From AP-15 sp963755435 (lineage in GTDB: Bacteria; Pseudomonadota; Alphaproteobacteria; ATCC43930; CGMCC-115725), in the NCBI GenBank assembly GCA_963755435.1, contig CAVWJX010000016.1:9172-73171 (forward strand): a DNA stretch of 64,000 nucleotides, given 5' to 3'. The position numbers and the translations under genes were made by a program. This document shows positions 33,806 to 42,791 of this stretch, one piece after another; the stretch's first letter is position 1, and each line of letters opens with the position of its first letter. The notes beneath the pieces are model-generated. The model was not told where the DNA came from and did no database searches. It saw only the letters and a program-made list of their open reading frames with translations.

Positions 33806-35122
33806 TCAAAATTCGAGCAAATTGTCTCGGAACTGTTCGAAGCTGTAAGCCTTGCGCACCAGGCCGCGATCTTGCAATGCCGGCACCAGCCCGTCTTCGA
33901 TCTCGGCGAGGGTGCGGCGGCTGACATTCGGCAATGAGAACAGATAGCCGTCGCCGCCGACCTCCTCGATGACCTCGCCCATGCGCGCGGCGACCGTTTC
34001 GGGCGTGCCGATCAGCTCGATCGACAGACTCGTCGCGTTGTAATCGGCCATCGTCTCGCGCAGCGTGCGATTGCCGGCGATGCGCTTGAACTGTTCGAGA
34101 TTGAGCTGGTGGCCGTTGGTCGTGATCTCGATATCGGCAATCGGCCGGTCGAGATCGAAGACCGAGAAATCCACGTTGATCAACTTGCCGAAAAAAGCGA
34201 GGCGCTGCGCGATCTGCGCCGCCGCCCGGGCGGCCCGGCGGCGCTTGTGCTCCTGTGCCAGTTCCTCGGTTTCGCCGAGGATCGGGTCGATCATGAACAG
34301 CACCTTGCAGGCATCTGGGTCGCGGCCGCACGCTGCCATATGTCGCCGCACATCGTCGCGGTACGCTTTCATCGCGCCGATACCCTTGGCATGGGCGACG
34401 ATCGTATCAGCGTGCCGCGCGGCGAAGGCGCGACCGCGCGGCGAACCGCCAGCCTGCGCAATGACCGGCTGGCCCTGCGGACAGGGGCCCGAGTTGAGCG
34501 GCCCGCGCGTCTTGAACCAGTTTCCCGCGAAATTGACGTGGCGGACTTTCGCCCTGTCGATAAACACGCCATTCGCCCGGTCGGCGATGATTGCTCCCGG
34601 CTCCCACGAGGCCCAGAGCGCCTTGACTGCCGCCATGTATTCGTCGGCCATGTCGTAGCGCAGATCATGATCGGGGAGGCCGGACAGGCCAAAATTCATC
34701 GCCGCGAAATCCGAGCTGCCGGTGACTGCATTCCAGCCGATCCGCCCGGACGAAACCTGGTCTAAGGTCGCGACGAGCCGCGCCAGCAGATAGGGGTGGT
34801 AGGCGTAGGTGCCAAAGGTCGGGACGATGCCGATGCGCGAGGTGGCCTGGGTCATCAATGCCGCAATGACCGAGGGGTCCTGGCGCGGCACGGCGATCGC
34901 GTTTTCGAGGTAGATCGCGTTCGAGCCGCCATAGCTTTCGCCGATGTAGGACGAATCCTCGATCAGCACATAGTCGAACCGGGCGCGCTCCAGCACCCGC
35001 GCCAGATCGACGAACAGCTCCGGCACCATCCAGTTGGTGCCGATATGCCCGGTCCACGCCTCGCCCCAGGCCTGGGCGCTCGACCCTTGCAGAAACCACG
35101 CGAGATGAAACGGCTTTGGCAT
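33806..35122 (-). CDS. LLM-class flavin monooxygenase, NtaA/DszA type
   Basis: A 438-residue FMNH2-dependent monooxygenase. It begins PFHLAWFLQGSSAQAWGEAW and shows RARFDYVLIEDSSYIG, YHPYLLARLVATLDQVSSGR, GWNAVTGSSDFAAMNFG and GQPVIAQAGGSPRGR, followed by the C-terminal RTLAEIEDGLVPALQDRGL. The WFLQG start is shared by a subgroup acting on xenobiotic-like substrates. It is convergent with the MazG-CHAT gene and lies downstream of a small membrane-protein gene and the Rieske genes on the same strand, so it may be the last gene of that unit. Intact. Confidence 0.87.
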   Translation of the reverse strand: MPKPFHLAWFLQGSSAQAWGEAWTGHIGTNWMVPELFVDLARVLERARFDYVLIEDSSYIGESYGGSNAIYLENAIAVPRQDPSVIAALMTQATSRIGIVPTFGTYAYHPYLLARLVATLDQVSSGRIGWNAVTGSSDFAAMNFGLSGLPDHDLRYDMADEYMAAVKALWASWEPGAIIADRANGVFIDRAKVRHVNFAGNWFKTRGPLNSGPCPQGQPVIAQAGGSPRGRAFAARHADTIVAHAKGIGAMKAYRDDVRRHMAACGRDPDACKVLFMIDPILGETEELAQEHKRRRAARAAAQIAQRLAFFGKLINVDFSVFDLDRPIADIEITTNGHQLNLEQFKRIAGNRTLRETMADYNATSLSIELIGTPETVAARMGEVIEEVGGDGYLFSLPNVSRRTLAEIEDGLVPALQDRGLVRKAYSFEQFRDNLLEF

Positions 35123-35164
35123 TGGGACCGGCTCGCCCCGACGCCGCTCGCCAAGAGCGCCGCA

Positions 35165-35431
35165 TCAAAACGAAGAGTGATGGCGCTCCGCCTCGCCGGG
35201 CCATCTACCTACCGCGAGCGCCGCATCGAGTCGGCGCAGCAACGGTTCGGTATGCCGAGCCACGAAAGCAAGGGCGATCCCGGCCGACAATGCGAGCGCC
35301 CGAAGCTGCCAGCCGCACGACCCCGCCAGCAGCGCGACCCCGGCCAGGATGATCGCCGCGCAATAGAGGTTCACGCGGAACACGATGACGTGTTCGTCGA
35401 AACTGAGCGGCTCAAAAGCTTCAGGGAACAT
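35165..35431 (-). CDS. Small membrane protein of unknown function (88 aa)
   Basis: ATG at 35431 is preceded by GGGAGG at 7 bases. Two hydrophobic segments (about residues 23-40 and 46-60, NLYCAAIILAGVALLAGS and RALALSAGIALAFVA) suggest two spans with a short loop. The rest is charged. It lies between a Rieske oxygenase gene (94 bases upstream) and an LLM monooxygenase gene (42 bases downstream) on the same strand. I do not recognise a family. The good ribosome-binding site and hydrophobic pattern support coding. Confidence 0.55.
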   Translation of the reverse strand: MFPEAFEPLSFDEHVIVFRVNLYCAAIILAGVALLAGSCGWQLRALALSAGIALAFVARHTEPLLRRLDAALAVGRWPGEAERHHSSF

Positions 35432-35525
35432 GGCGACCTCCCGCAGGCAGGTGAACCCGGCGCCCCATTCAGTGCAAAAGTCGTGCCCTTTGTCGCCAAT
35501 ATCGATTGCGGGGGCGCAGCCCGGC

Positions 35526-36758
35526 TCAGGCGGCCGGCTTTGCGCGGTGATAGGCCCGCAGCAGCCAGGCATTGAACTGTACCAGCGTGGCCTCGAGCGG
35601 GCCGTAATATCCAACCGGCATAAACCGCGAGCGTTTTCCGGCCTGCATCGCCTTATTGACGGGCACATCCTGCGCCCAGATTTTTCCCGCCCCTTCGCGC
35701 ACCGCGGCGGCGCGCTCGGTAAAATCCGCGAGTGCGACGGTCTTTCGCGGCAGGATCCAGCCGCCGCCAGTAACGCGATCGCTGGAGGCAAGGGTCGCTT
35801 CCGCCGCAATCGGCACCAGCAAGGTGTAAGCCACCGCCCCGGGCGCGAACATCAGCTGCAAATTAGGCGGCACCATCGCAAAGGTCAGCCGGCCGCGCTG
35901 CGCGGGGCTCAGAGCTTCGATCGGCGGGAACATCGCCTCCGCGCCCCAGCCGTCGCGCATCATGCCGCCATCCGGGTGCCGCATCGGAACGCTGCGCACA
36001 ATGGCGTTGTCTCCGTCGGCCATTGGCGTGAAGGCGACGCCGTCCTCGCCCAGGACGCTCGGCGCGAAATCATGCGTGCCGCGATGTACGAATTCGGGAT
36101 GGTAGGCGTCGGTGAAATTTTCGAGCTGGAGCTTCCAGTTCCAAGGCAGCGGCGTCGTCGCGGCGACGGGCGGCACGGTGACGAGATCGGCTTCCGCGTA
36201 GCCCCGCCAGCAGGCTTCGACCTGGGCGAGGCTCGGGGTCAAGGGTTCGGCCGTTCCATCGAGGTTGACGAAGATGAAGCCGTGCCACAATTCGACCCGC
36301 ACCGGCGGCAATCGTACCGTGTCGCGCAACCGCGCCAGCGCGTCGCCGACCCGGGGTGCGCCGACCAGGCGGCCCTCCAGGTCATAAGTCCAAAAATGCA
36401 GCGGGCAGCGCAGCCGGCCGCGCGGCCCGTCGCCGTCGCAACTGATCACATGCCCGCGATGCTGACAGACTGCGCCGAGCGCGCGGATCTCGCCGGCAGT
36501 GCCGCGCACGATGATCACCGGCTCGCCGGCCACCGACGCCGACATCAGGTCGCCCGGCTCGGCGATCTGGTCGGCGCGGCCGACGCAGACCCAGTTCCGC
36601 GCGAACACGGCCTCGCGCTCGAATTCGAAAAACGCCGGCGAGGTGTAGCAGAACCGCGGCAGCATCGGCGCCGCAGCTTCGCTTCCGGCATAGGGCGGCA
36701 AGGCGTCCAGGATCGCCGTCACCTCGGGAGTTAGGCAAGAGGGATTGCCGTGCGACAT
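35526..36758 (-). CDS. Rieske aromatic-ring-hydroxylating oxygenase, alpha subunit (I)
   Basis: A 410-residue alpha subunit. The Rieske 2Fe-2S ligands are Cys98-x-His100 (VCQHRGH) and Cys118-x2-His121 (RCPLHFW). The mononuclear iron site is ENFTDAYHPEFVH, and the catalytic domain starts around WNWKLQLENF. This fits the aromatic or quaternary-amine dioxygenase group with a single alpha subunit. Electrons must come from a reductase or ferredoxin that is not encoded nearby. It is 3 bases from the RidA gene upstream and probably cotranscribed with it and Rieske II. Substrate unknown. Confidence 0.88.
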   Translation of the reverse strand: MSHGNPSCLTPEVTAILDALPPYAGSEAAAPMLPRFCYTSPAFFEFEREAVFARNWVCVGRADQIAEPGDLMSASVAGEPVIIVRGTAGEIRALGAVCQHRGHVISCDGDGPRGRLRCPLHFWTYDLEGRLVGAPRVGDALARLRDTVRLPPVRVELWHGFIFVNLDGTAEPLTPSLAQVEACWRGYAEADLVTVPPVAATTPLPWNWKLQLENFTDAYHPEFVHRGTHDFAPSVLGEDGVAFTPMADGDNAIVRSVPMRHPDGGMMRDGWGAEAMFPPIEALSPAQRGRLTFAMVPPNLQLMFAPGAVAYTLLVPIAAEATLASSDRVTGGGWILPRKTVALADFTERAAAVREGAGKIWAQDVPVNKAMQAGKRSRFMPVGYYGPLEATLVQFNAWLLRAYHRAKPAA

Positions 36759-36761
36759 GCT

Positions 36762-37157
36762 TCAGACCTCCGCGCTGCGGGCCAGCAGATCGATTTCGAC
36801 GAGCGCCCCGCGGGCGAGCGCGGTGACGCCGATGCAGGTTCGGGCCGGCAGCCGTCCGGCTGCGAAATAGGTCTGATAGACCCGGTTCATCACGGCGTAG
36901 TCGCGCTCGAAATGGGTCAGATAGACCCGGGCCGACACCACGCGATCGAGCCCGCACCCGGCGCCGGCCAAAACCCGTTGCAAATTCTCGATCACCCGGC
37001 GCGTCTGCGCCTCGATCCCCTCCGGCAACGGCGCATCGTCGTTGTCGGGATCGGTCGGCATCTGGCCGGTGACGAACAGCCAGCCATCGGCCGCGACCGC
37101 GTGGCTGAACGGCGCCACCGGCTTGGGGGCATCGGGGACCATCAGAAACTCGATCAC
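36762..37157 (-). CDS. RidA/YjgF family protein
   Basis: A 131-residue trimeric RidA-like protein. It has VAPFSHAVAADGWLFVTGQM, a linker NLQRVLAGAGCGLDRVVSARVY, and the conserved C-terminal RTCIGVTALARGALVEIDL with the catalytic-type arginine. Classical RidA deaminates reactive enamines and imines; catabolic members hydrolyse aminoacrylate-like products, as RutC is proposed to do. The GTG at 37157, 5 bases after the stop of Rieske II, is the likely start (ATG 37143 also possible). Its place between two Rieske genes suggests it clears an imine made by ring oxidation of a nitrogen compound. Confidence 0.85.
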   Translation of the reverse strand: MIEFLMVPDAPKPVAPFSHAVAADGWLFVTGQMPTDPDNDDAPLPEGIEAQTRRVIENLQRVLAGAGCGLDRVVSARVYLTHFERDYAVMNRVYQTYFAAGRLPARTCIGVTALARGALVEIDLLARSAEV

Positions 37158-37162
37158 CGGGG

Positions 37163-38359
37163 TTACTCGGCCGCTGGAGGAGAGGCCCGACGCTCCGCGG
37201 GCTGCGCGAACTCGTGCGCGGTATCCGGCGGCTGGCGCGCCTGCGTCCTCGCAAAACGACGCCAAGCGGCAACGCCGACATCGCTGCGCGACAGCAATTC
37301 CTTGCCGGGGACCACGGCTTCGAGAATGCGCTTGTCCTGGTCGGAAAACAGCCAATCGTGCACCCAGGACAGCCAAAAGATCCAGACCAGCCGGTCGGCG
37401 ATGGTCCGCCACCGGCCGCGGCGGCGAAACAGGCTGAAGGCATAGTAGAGCGTCGTCTCGGCGTCGATCGGGACGACCCAGCGGCAGGTAAAATAATTCC
37501 CGGTCGGGCGACCGATCAGGGTAACGCCGGGCAACAGCGACGACTGCCGGTATTTGACACCGTATTTGACGATCGCCGGGTCATTCGGATCGATCTCGCG
37601 GCCGCGTCCGATCGGCTTGAGCACCCGGTACCAGCTTTCCCGCCGCGGCGGAAACCGCCCCAGCCCCGGGTAGTCCGCTTCGGTGATCCCGTCCCGCGAC
37701 AGGTAGCCGATGCCCTTGCCGTCGTCGAGCGGCACCGCGGAGACGCGCGAGGCGTGCGGGAAGATCGGCTGAAACATCAATTCGGGCGCGTTCCGGTGCA
37801 GGAACGGCGCGTGCAGGTCGTGGCACAGATTGTCCTTCAGGATGCGCCAGTTGCAACGATAGGTACGCCAGCTCGACAGGCCGTGCCACTCGCTCGTCCG
37901 GGCCAGGCACTCCGGCAGGTCCGCTTCAAGTGCCACCGCCGCCATGTCGCCGACGAACACCCATAGGACGCCGCGCAACTCGCGCACCGGATACGATTTC
38001 ACCCCGGCCTGGCGCGGCATCGGTGCATCGGGGCCCTCCATCAGCTTGGCCACGCAATGCCCGGTCTCTCCGGAAAAGGTCCAGCCGTGATAGGGGCAGC
38101 TGATCGTGCCCGAACCGGGATAAAGGCACTTGCCCTGAGACAGGCTGGCGCCGCGATGCGGGCAGCGGTCGCCGAGCGCGTAGACCGCACCGCCGCGGTC
38201 GCGAAACAGCACGATATTTTCGCCGAGCAGGCGCACGCGTCGCGGCCGGCGCCGCAGCCGCCATCCGGCCAGGGCCGGGTACCAATAATTGCGCAGGCCC
38301 AGTTCCGGCAGGCCGGTTGCGGCAAAGGGATCGCTGTCCGGAAATTTCGTCACGCTCAT
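37163..38359 (-). CDS. Rieske aromatic-ring-hydroxylating oxygenase, alpha subunit (II)
   Basis: A 398-residue oxygenase of the vanillate demethylase/phthalate type. It starts with LRNYWYPALAGWRLRRRP. The Rieske site is Cys66-x-His68 (DRCPHRGASL) and Cys88-x2-His91 (SCPYHGWTF), and the iron-site region is LKDNLCHDLHAPFLH. The sequence is only distantly like Rieske I, so it is a different enzyme and not a duplicate. It is the first gene of the minus-strand unit and shares a 240-base divergent promoter region with the binding-protein gene at 38600. No reductase partner is adjacent. Confidence 0.88.
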   Translation of the reverse strand: MSVTKFPDSDPFAATGLPELGLRNYWYPALAGWRLRRRPRRVRLLGENIVLFRDRGGAVYALGDRCPHRGASLSQGKCLYPGSGTISCPYHGWTFSGETGHCVAKLMEGPDAPMPRQAGVKSYPVRELRGVLWVFVGDMAAVALEADLPECLARTSEWHGLSSWRTYRCNWRILKDNLCHDLHAPFLHRNAPELMFQPIFPHASRVSAVPLDDGKGIGYLSRDGITEADYPGLGRFPPRRESWYRVLKPIGRGREIDPNDPAIVKYGVKYRQSSLLPGVTLIGRPTGNYFTCRWVVPIDAETTLYYAFSLFRRRGRWRTIADRLVWIFWLSWVHDWLFSDQDKRILEAVVPGKELLSRSDVGVAAWRRFARTQARQPPDTAHEFAQPAERRASPPAAE

Positions 38360-38599
38360 CCTACTATCCCTGATCGCGGAAAGGGTTGCACTCCAACGAC
38401 TCGGCCTCCTCTCGCTGTTCGTGGCGATGTCGGGGTCGGCCGCACAGGATCGGGGCCCCGACCGCAGACCGCATGCGGCGTGAAGTGCATGAGGCGTGCC
38501 ACCGCGCGACCTCCAATGCGGGGCATCCGGCGCCTAGACTTGTGAATGGCATGGTTCGTGCGTGGCGCAGCACTGTCCGGCACTTTTGGAGAGCGCACG

Positions 38600-39706
38600 A
38601 TGACGACCGTACCCCGGTTTTCCCGCCGCCGTCTTCTCGCCGCGGCGGGGTCGGCAGCTGCGGGCGTTGCCGGCGGCCTTGCTCTCCCCCGCATGGTTTA
38701 CGCACAGAACGTGAAGCCGGTTAAATTCACCCTGCCTTGGGTGTCTGACGGCAGCAATCTGTTTGTTTATGTCGCCAAAGAAATGGGGTTTTGGGACAAG
38801 CACGGGCTCGATGTTTCGATCGCGCGCGGCAACGGGTCGGTCGCCGCCGCCGAGGCAATCGGCGCCGGCAGGTTCGATTTCGGCCTGGCCGCCCCGCTCG
38901 CCGCGATCCTCGAGACCGTCAAGGGCCTGCCGCTGACGGCGCTCGCGGCGTGTGCATACGACGCCACAATGGGCATTGGCGTCTTGAACGATGGCCCGAT
39001 CAAGAACCCCAAAGATCTCGAGGGGCACAAGATGGGCTCGACCGTGACCTCGGGCGAATACCCGTTTTTGCCCGCTTTCGCCGAAAAGGCCGGTTTCGAT
39101 CTGTCAAAGGTGACGATCGTCCAAGTCGACAACAAGGTGCGCGACGCACTCTTGCCCGAGCACAATGTCGACGCGATCTCAGGTTTCGCCACGACCTTCA
39201 TGGCCGATTACGTCGCTGATGGCGTGAAGGCGCACGCGATGCTGTACAGCCATTACGGCATCCCCAATTACGGCAATACTGTCCAGACCCAGCCGCAGCG
39301 CGTCGCCCAGGCGCCGGAACTGTGCGCAGCCTTCGTCGACGGGATGATGCAAGGGCTGAAAGCGACGATGCTCGACCCGCAGGGCGCAATCAAAATCCTG
39401 CTCAAGGCGGCGCCCGAACTGGCGCTGGCGGCACAGGCGCGCGAGCAGATCAGGGTCGGGACTGGCCTGATGATCTATGTCAGCGCACGCGACACGGTCA
39501 CGACCAAAGGACTGGGTTATCTCGACCCCAACGACTACGCCGCGCAGACCGACCTGGTAATGAAATATCTCGCCAAGCCCGGCGACAAGCGTCCGGAAAT
39601 CGCCAGCATGATGACCAACCGCTTTGTCGGCCAGCTCAAACTGAACGCCGCCGAGTGGAGTGCGGTGCAGAAGAACGCGCAGGAATACAGCCCCTATGTG
39701 AGCTGA
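38600..39706 (+). CDS. NMT1/SsuA-like ABC transporter substrate-binding protein (I)
   Basis: A 368-residue periplasmic binding protein with a twin-arginine leader (FSRRRLLAAAGSAAAG, about residues 7-22). The mature protein begins NVKPVKFTLPWVSDGSNLFV and has KEMGFWDKHGLDVSIARGNG and AIGAGRFDFGLA, hallmarks of NMT1/THI5-like solute binders for thiamine precursors, sulfonates or aromatic compounds. The ATG at 38600 is chosen for its GGAGAG site; the frame is open further upstream but lacks a leader. It begins the operon with ATPase, permease, Rieske III and amidohydrolase. A paralogue lies at 44168. Confidence 0.88.
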   Translation: MTTVPRFSRRRLLAAAGSAAAGVAGGLALPRMVYAQNVKPVKFTLPWVSDGSNLFVYVAKEMGFWDKHGLDVSIARGNGSVAAAEAIGAGRFDFGLAAPLAAILETVKGLPLTALAACAYDATMGIGVLNDGPIKNPKDLEGHKMGSTVTSGEYPFLPAFAEKAGFDLSKVTIVQVDNKVRDALLPEHNVDAISGFATTFMADYVADGVKAHAMLYSHYGIPNYGNTVQTQPQRVAQAPELCAAFVDGMMQGLKATMLDPQGAIKILLKAAPELALAAQAREQIRVGTGLMIYVSARDTVTTKGLGYLDPNDYAAQTDLVMKYLAKPGDKRPEIASMMTNRFVGQLKLNAAEWSAVQKNAQEYSPYVS

Positions 39707-39760
39707 GCCCGGTCGACGCAGGCCGGCCGTCGGCTGCGAATATCGGCAAGAGGACAAAGC

Positions 39761-40597
39761 ATGCCAGTCGCCGCACCGGAGCGTTACATCGAGGCCGCGA
39801 AAGTCAGCAAGGTTTACCGCAACGGCTCGGCCAATGCGGTCGAAGCGGTCAGTTCCGTCAGCTTTTGCATTCCGCAAGGGCAGTTCGTCGCGATTCTCGG
39901 TCCGAGCGGATGTGGCAAGAGCACATTGTTGATGATGGTCGGAGGTCTCGAGCCGGCGACAACCGGCGCGATTTCGGTCGGCGGCGCGCCGATGACCGGC
40001 CCGCGCACCAGCATCGGCATCATGTTCCAGGATTCGACGCTGTTGCCATGGAAGAGCGCGCTCGACAACGTGCTGTTCCCGATCCGGGTGTTGAAGCGTC
40101 CGCTCGGCGCTTATCGCGATGCCGCGCATGGCCTGCTGGAACGGGTCGGGCTCGACGGTTTCGAGCACAAGAAGCCCCACGAATTGTCTGGCGGAATGCG
40201 CCAGCGGGTCGCGATCTGCCGGGCGCTCGTCTACGATCCCGACCTGTTGCTGATGGATGAGCCGTTCAGTGCGCTCGACGCCATCACCCGCGACGAAATG
40301 AACGAATTATTGGTCGAGCTGTGGCAGCAATACACCAAGACCGCGCTGTTCGTGACCCACAGCATCCGCGAAGCGGTTTTTCTGGCCGACCGCGTGCTGG
40401 TGATGACGCGGCGGCCAGCGACGGTAGTCGAGGATCTGGCCATTCCATTTGCCCGGCCGCGCTCGATGGCGATCGGCGAAAGCCGCGAATTCAACGAGAT
40501 TTGCGGTCATTTGCGGCAGCGCATCGAGGATAGTTACGCTGGCGCGCGCCAGCGTCGGCCGACCTCGCAGATGGACGTCGCCGAGTTGGCCGGATGA
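39761..40597 (+). CDS. SsuB/TauB-like ABC transporter ATPase
   Basis: A 278-residue ATPase with Walker A LGPSGCGKST, Q-loop IMFQDSTLLPW, signature LSGGMRQRVAICRAL, Walker B LLLMDEPFSALD and H-loop FVTHSIREAV. This pattern is the nitrate/sulfonate/taurine group. ATG at 39761 follows AAGAGGACAA. Its stop overlaps the permease start by 4 bases. It is the only ATPase of this type in the window and may also serve the second binding protein/permease pair at 44.2-46.1 kb, which has none. Confidence 0.9.
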   Translation: MPVAAPERYIEAAKVSKVYRNGSANAVEAVSSVSFCIPQGQFVAILGPSGCGKSTLLMMVGGLEPATTGAISVGGAPMTGPRTSIGIMFQDSTLLPWKSALDNVLFPIRVLKRPLGAYRDAAHGLLERVGLDGFEHKKPHELSGGMRQRVAICRALVYDPDLLLMDEPFSALDAITRDEMNELLVELWQQYTKTALFVTHSIREAVFLADRVLVMTRRPATVVEDLAIPFARPRSMAIGESREFNEICGHLRQRIEDSYAGARQRRPTSQMDVAELAG

Positions 40598-41427
40598 CCG
40601 CCGAGAGCGCGGCCACGCCCCAACTGGGGGCTGCTCCGCCGCGGATCACGACGGGCGGCTTCGCCGGCGTGAATTTTCACCAATTGCGGCCGCTGATCCT
40701 GCCTTTGGCGACGGCGGCGGCGGTGCTGCTGTTGTGGCAACTCGCGGTTACCGCACTGAAGATACCGCAGGTCATCCTGCCGGCGCCGGACCAGATCGGC
40801 AGGGAATTGTGGCAGGCGTTGCCGGTCCTGCTCGCCAATGCAGTGCCGACCACTCTCGATACCCTGACGGCCTTTTTTGCCGCGACATTGCTAGGCGTCG
40901 GACTGGCCATCGTCCTCGCCTATTCGCCATTGCTGCGCGACATGCTTTATCCCAATCTGATCGCCTTTCAACTGGTGCCGAAAGTCGCCCTCGCTCCGCT
41001 GTTTGTCGTCTGGCTCGGCGTCGGCAGCGGTTCGCACGTCGCCTTTGCCGCCTTTGTCAGCTTTTTTCCGATCATCATCTCGACCGCGGTCGGTTTTGCC
41101 AGTGTCGACGCCTCGGCATTGCGGCTTTGCCGCTCCCTGACCGCCTCCGAGTGGCAATGCTTTCTGATGGTGCGCTTTCCGTTCGCGCTACCGGCAATCT
41201 TCAGCGGCATGAAGATCGCGATGACGATGGCGACCATCGGCGTCATCATCGGCGAGTTCATCTCGTCCAAGGCGGGGCTCGGCTACTACATCCTTTACGC
41301 CAGTTCGCGGATGGAAACCGCGCAGGTTTTTGCCGCTCTGTTCATGCTGAGCGCGGTTGGGGTCGCCTTGTTCGGTGCCGTGGCGCTGGCCGAGGCGCTG
41401 GTGCGCCGCAGCTATGGCAGGCGGTAG
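40594..41427 (+). CDS. SsuC-like ABC transporter permease (I)
   Basis: A 277-residue permease with about six spans. The first hydrophobic segment is PLILPLATAAAVLLLWQLAV, followed by VILPAPDQIGRELW and VALAPLFVVWLGVGSGSH. The cytoplasmic loop is VDASALRLCRSLTASEWQCF, and the C-terminal MKIAMTMATIGVIIGEFI is conserved. About 30 extra hydrophilic residues precede the first span. Translation is coupled to the ATPase by an ATGA overlap. Closely resembles the permease at 45284. Confidence 0.88.
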   Translation: MTAESAATPQLGAAPPRITTGGFAGVNFHQLRPLILPLATAAAVLLLWQLAVTALKIPQVILPAPDQIGRELWQALPVLLANAVPTTLDTLTAFFAATLLGVGLAIVLAYSPLLRDMLYPNLIAFQLVPKVALAPLFVVWLGVGSGSHVAFAAFVSFFPIIISTAVGFASVDASALRLCRSLTASEWQCFLMVRFPFALPAIFSGMKIAMTMATIGVIIGEFISSKAGLGYYILYASSRMETAQVFAALFMLSAVGVALFGAVALAEALVRRSYGRR

Positions 41428-41456
41428 CGCGGCTTTGAAATCGGGGAGATGGAGCG

Positions 41457-42770
41457 ATGACCACCCAAGCCGAAAACGAACTTTTGACCCATATCGGGCC
41501 GGGCACGCCGATGGGTGCGTTGATGCGCCAATACTGGCTGCCGGCCTGCCTGTCGTCGGAACTGTTCGCCGATGGCGACCCACTGCGGCTGATGCTACTC
41601 GGCGAGCGCCTGCTGGCATTCCGTGACAGCACCGGACGCGTGGGTGTGTTGGACCACCGCTGTCCGCACCGCTGCGCATCGCTGTTTTTCGGCCGCAACG
41701 AGGAGGGCGGGCTGCGCTGCGCCTATCACGGCTGGAAGTATGACACCGAAGGCAATTGCCTCGACATGCCGAACCTGCCGGCCGACCAGAATTTCCGCAG
41801 CAAAGTCAAGGCCAAGGCCTATCGGGTTGCCGAGCGCGCCGGGGTGGTTTACGTCTACATGGGGACGAGCAAAGTGGCGCCGCCGCTGCCGGCGCTCGAG
41901 GCGACGGCCTGCCCATCCGACGAGATCGACCTGGTTTGCGTGCACCGCGAATGTAATTGGCTGCAGGCGCTCGAGGGCGATATCGACACCTCGCATTTCA
42001 GCTTTTTGCACACCGGCAAGATCACGACCGAGGATGTTGCCCCGGACCATCCGGAGCGGTTCCAGCTGGTCGATCGCGCGCCGCGCTACCATGTCGAGAC
42101 CACCCAATACGGGGCGATGTACGCGGCCTACCGGCCGGCGGACCCGGGCGAGGTTTATTACCGCTTCGCCCATTTCGTGCTGCCGTTCTGGACGCTGTTT
42201 CCGAATGGTCCGTTGACCGACAACATTCTGGCCCAGGCGTGGGTGCCGATGGACGACACCCATACCATGGCCTTCACCTTTTTATGGAAGCGAAAAACCC
42301 CGGTACTGGGGCTGGCGCGAACCGGCCAGCCGCTGCCGTATCTCGATCGTAGCACCGCGATGCTGCCGAACAGCGCCGACTGGTTCGGCCGCTGGCGGCC
42401 GATCGCCAATAGCCGCAACGATTACCTGATCGACCGGGACATCCAGCGCAGCGCCAGTTTCACTGGCATTGCCGAGGTCTTTCAGCAGGATGCGGCGATG
42501 ACCGAGAGCATGGGCGAGATTTCCGAGCGCTCGCTCGAGCACCTGGCGCCGAGCGACCGGATGATCGCGGCGACCCGCCGCAGATTGCTCGATGCCGCAA
42601 AGGCCTTGCGCGACGAAGGCTCGGCGCCGCCCCATATCGACAGCCCCGGCCTCGCCGCGAGCCTGCGCTCGGGCGATGTGATTGCCGCGGAGGGCGAGCC
42701 CTGGCGGAAGGTCTACGAGCAATCCTTGCGACAGGCGCTGCACCCGCTGATGCTGGAGGCCGCGGAGTAA
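41457..42770 (+). CDS. Rieske oxygenase, phthalate-4,5-dioxygenase-like (III)
   Basis: A 437-residue oxygenase. The N-terminus MGALMRQYWLPACLSSEL is typical for the phthalate 4,5-dioxygenase/LigX-like group. Rieske ligands are Cys69-x-His71 (RCPHRCASL) and Cys88-x2-His91 (RCAYHGWKY), and the iron-site helix is LEGDIDTSHFSFLHTG. The C-terminal 100 residues resemble the LigXa-type extension (MGEISERSLEHLAPSD). GGGGAGATGGAGCG precedes the ATG. It follows the SsuABC-type genes, so its substrate is probably what they import. No reductase gene is linked. Confidence 0.88.
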   Translation: MTTQAENELLTHIGPGTPMGALMRQYWLPACLSSELFADGDPLRLMLLGERLLAFRDSTGRVGVLDHRCPHRCASLFFGRNEEGGLRCAYHGWKYDTEGNCLDMPNLPADQNFRSKVKAKAYRVAERAGVVYVYMGTSKVAPPLPALEATACPSDEIDLVCVHRECNWLQALEGDIDTSHFSFLHTGKITTEDVAPDHPERFQLVDRAPRYHVETTQYGAMYAAYRPADPGEVYYRFAHFVLPFWTLFPNGPLTDNILAQAWVPMDDTHTMAFTFLWKRKTPVLGLARTGQPLPYLDRSTAMLPNSADWFGRWRPIANSRNDYLIDRDIQRSASFTGIAEVFQQDAAMTESMGEISERSLEHLAPSDRMIAATRRRLLDAAKALRDEGSAPPHIDSPGLAASLRSGDVIAAEGEPWRKVYEQSLRQALHPLMLEAAE

Positions 42771-42791
42771 ATCTTAAGAAGAGGCCCAAGT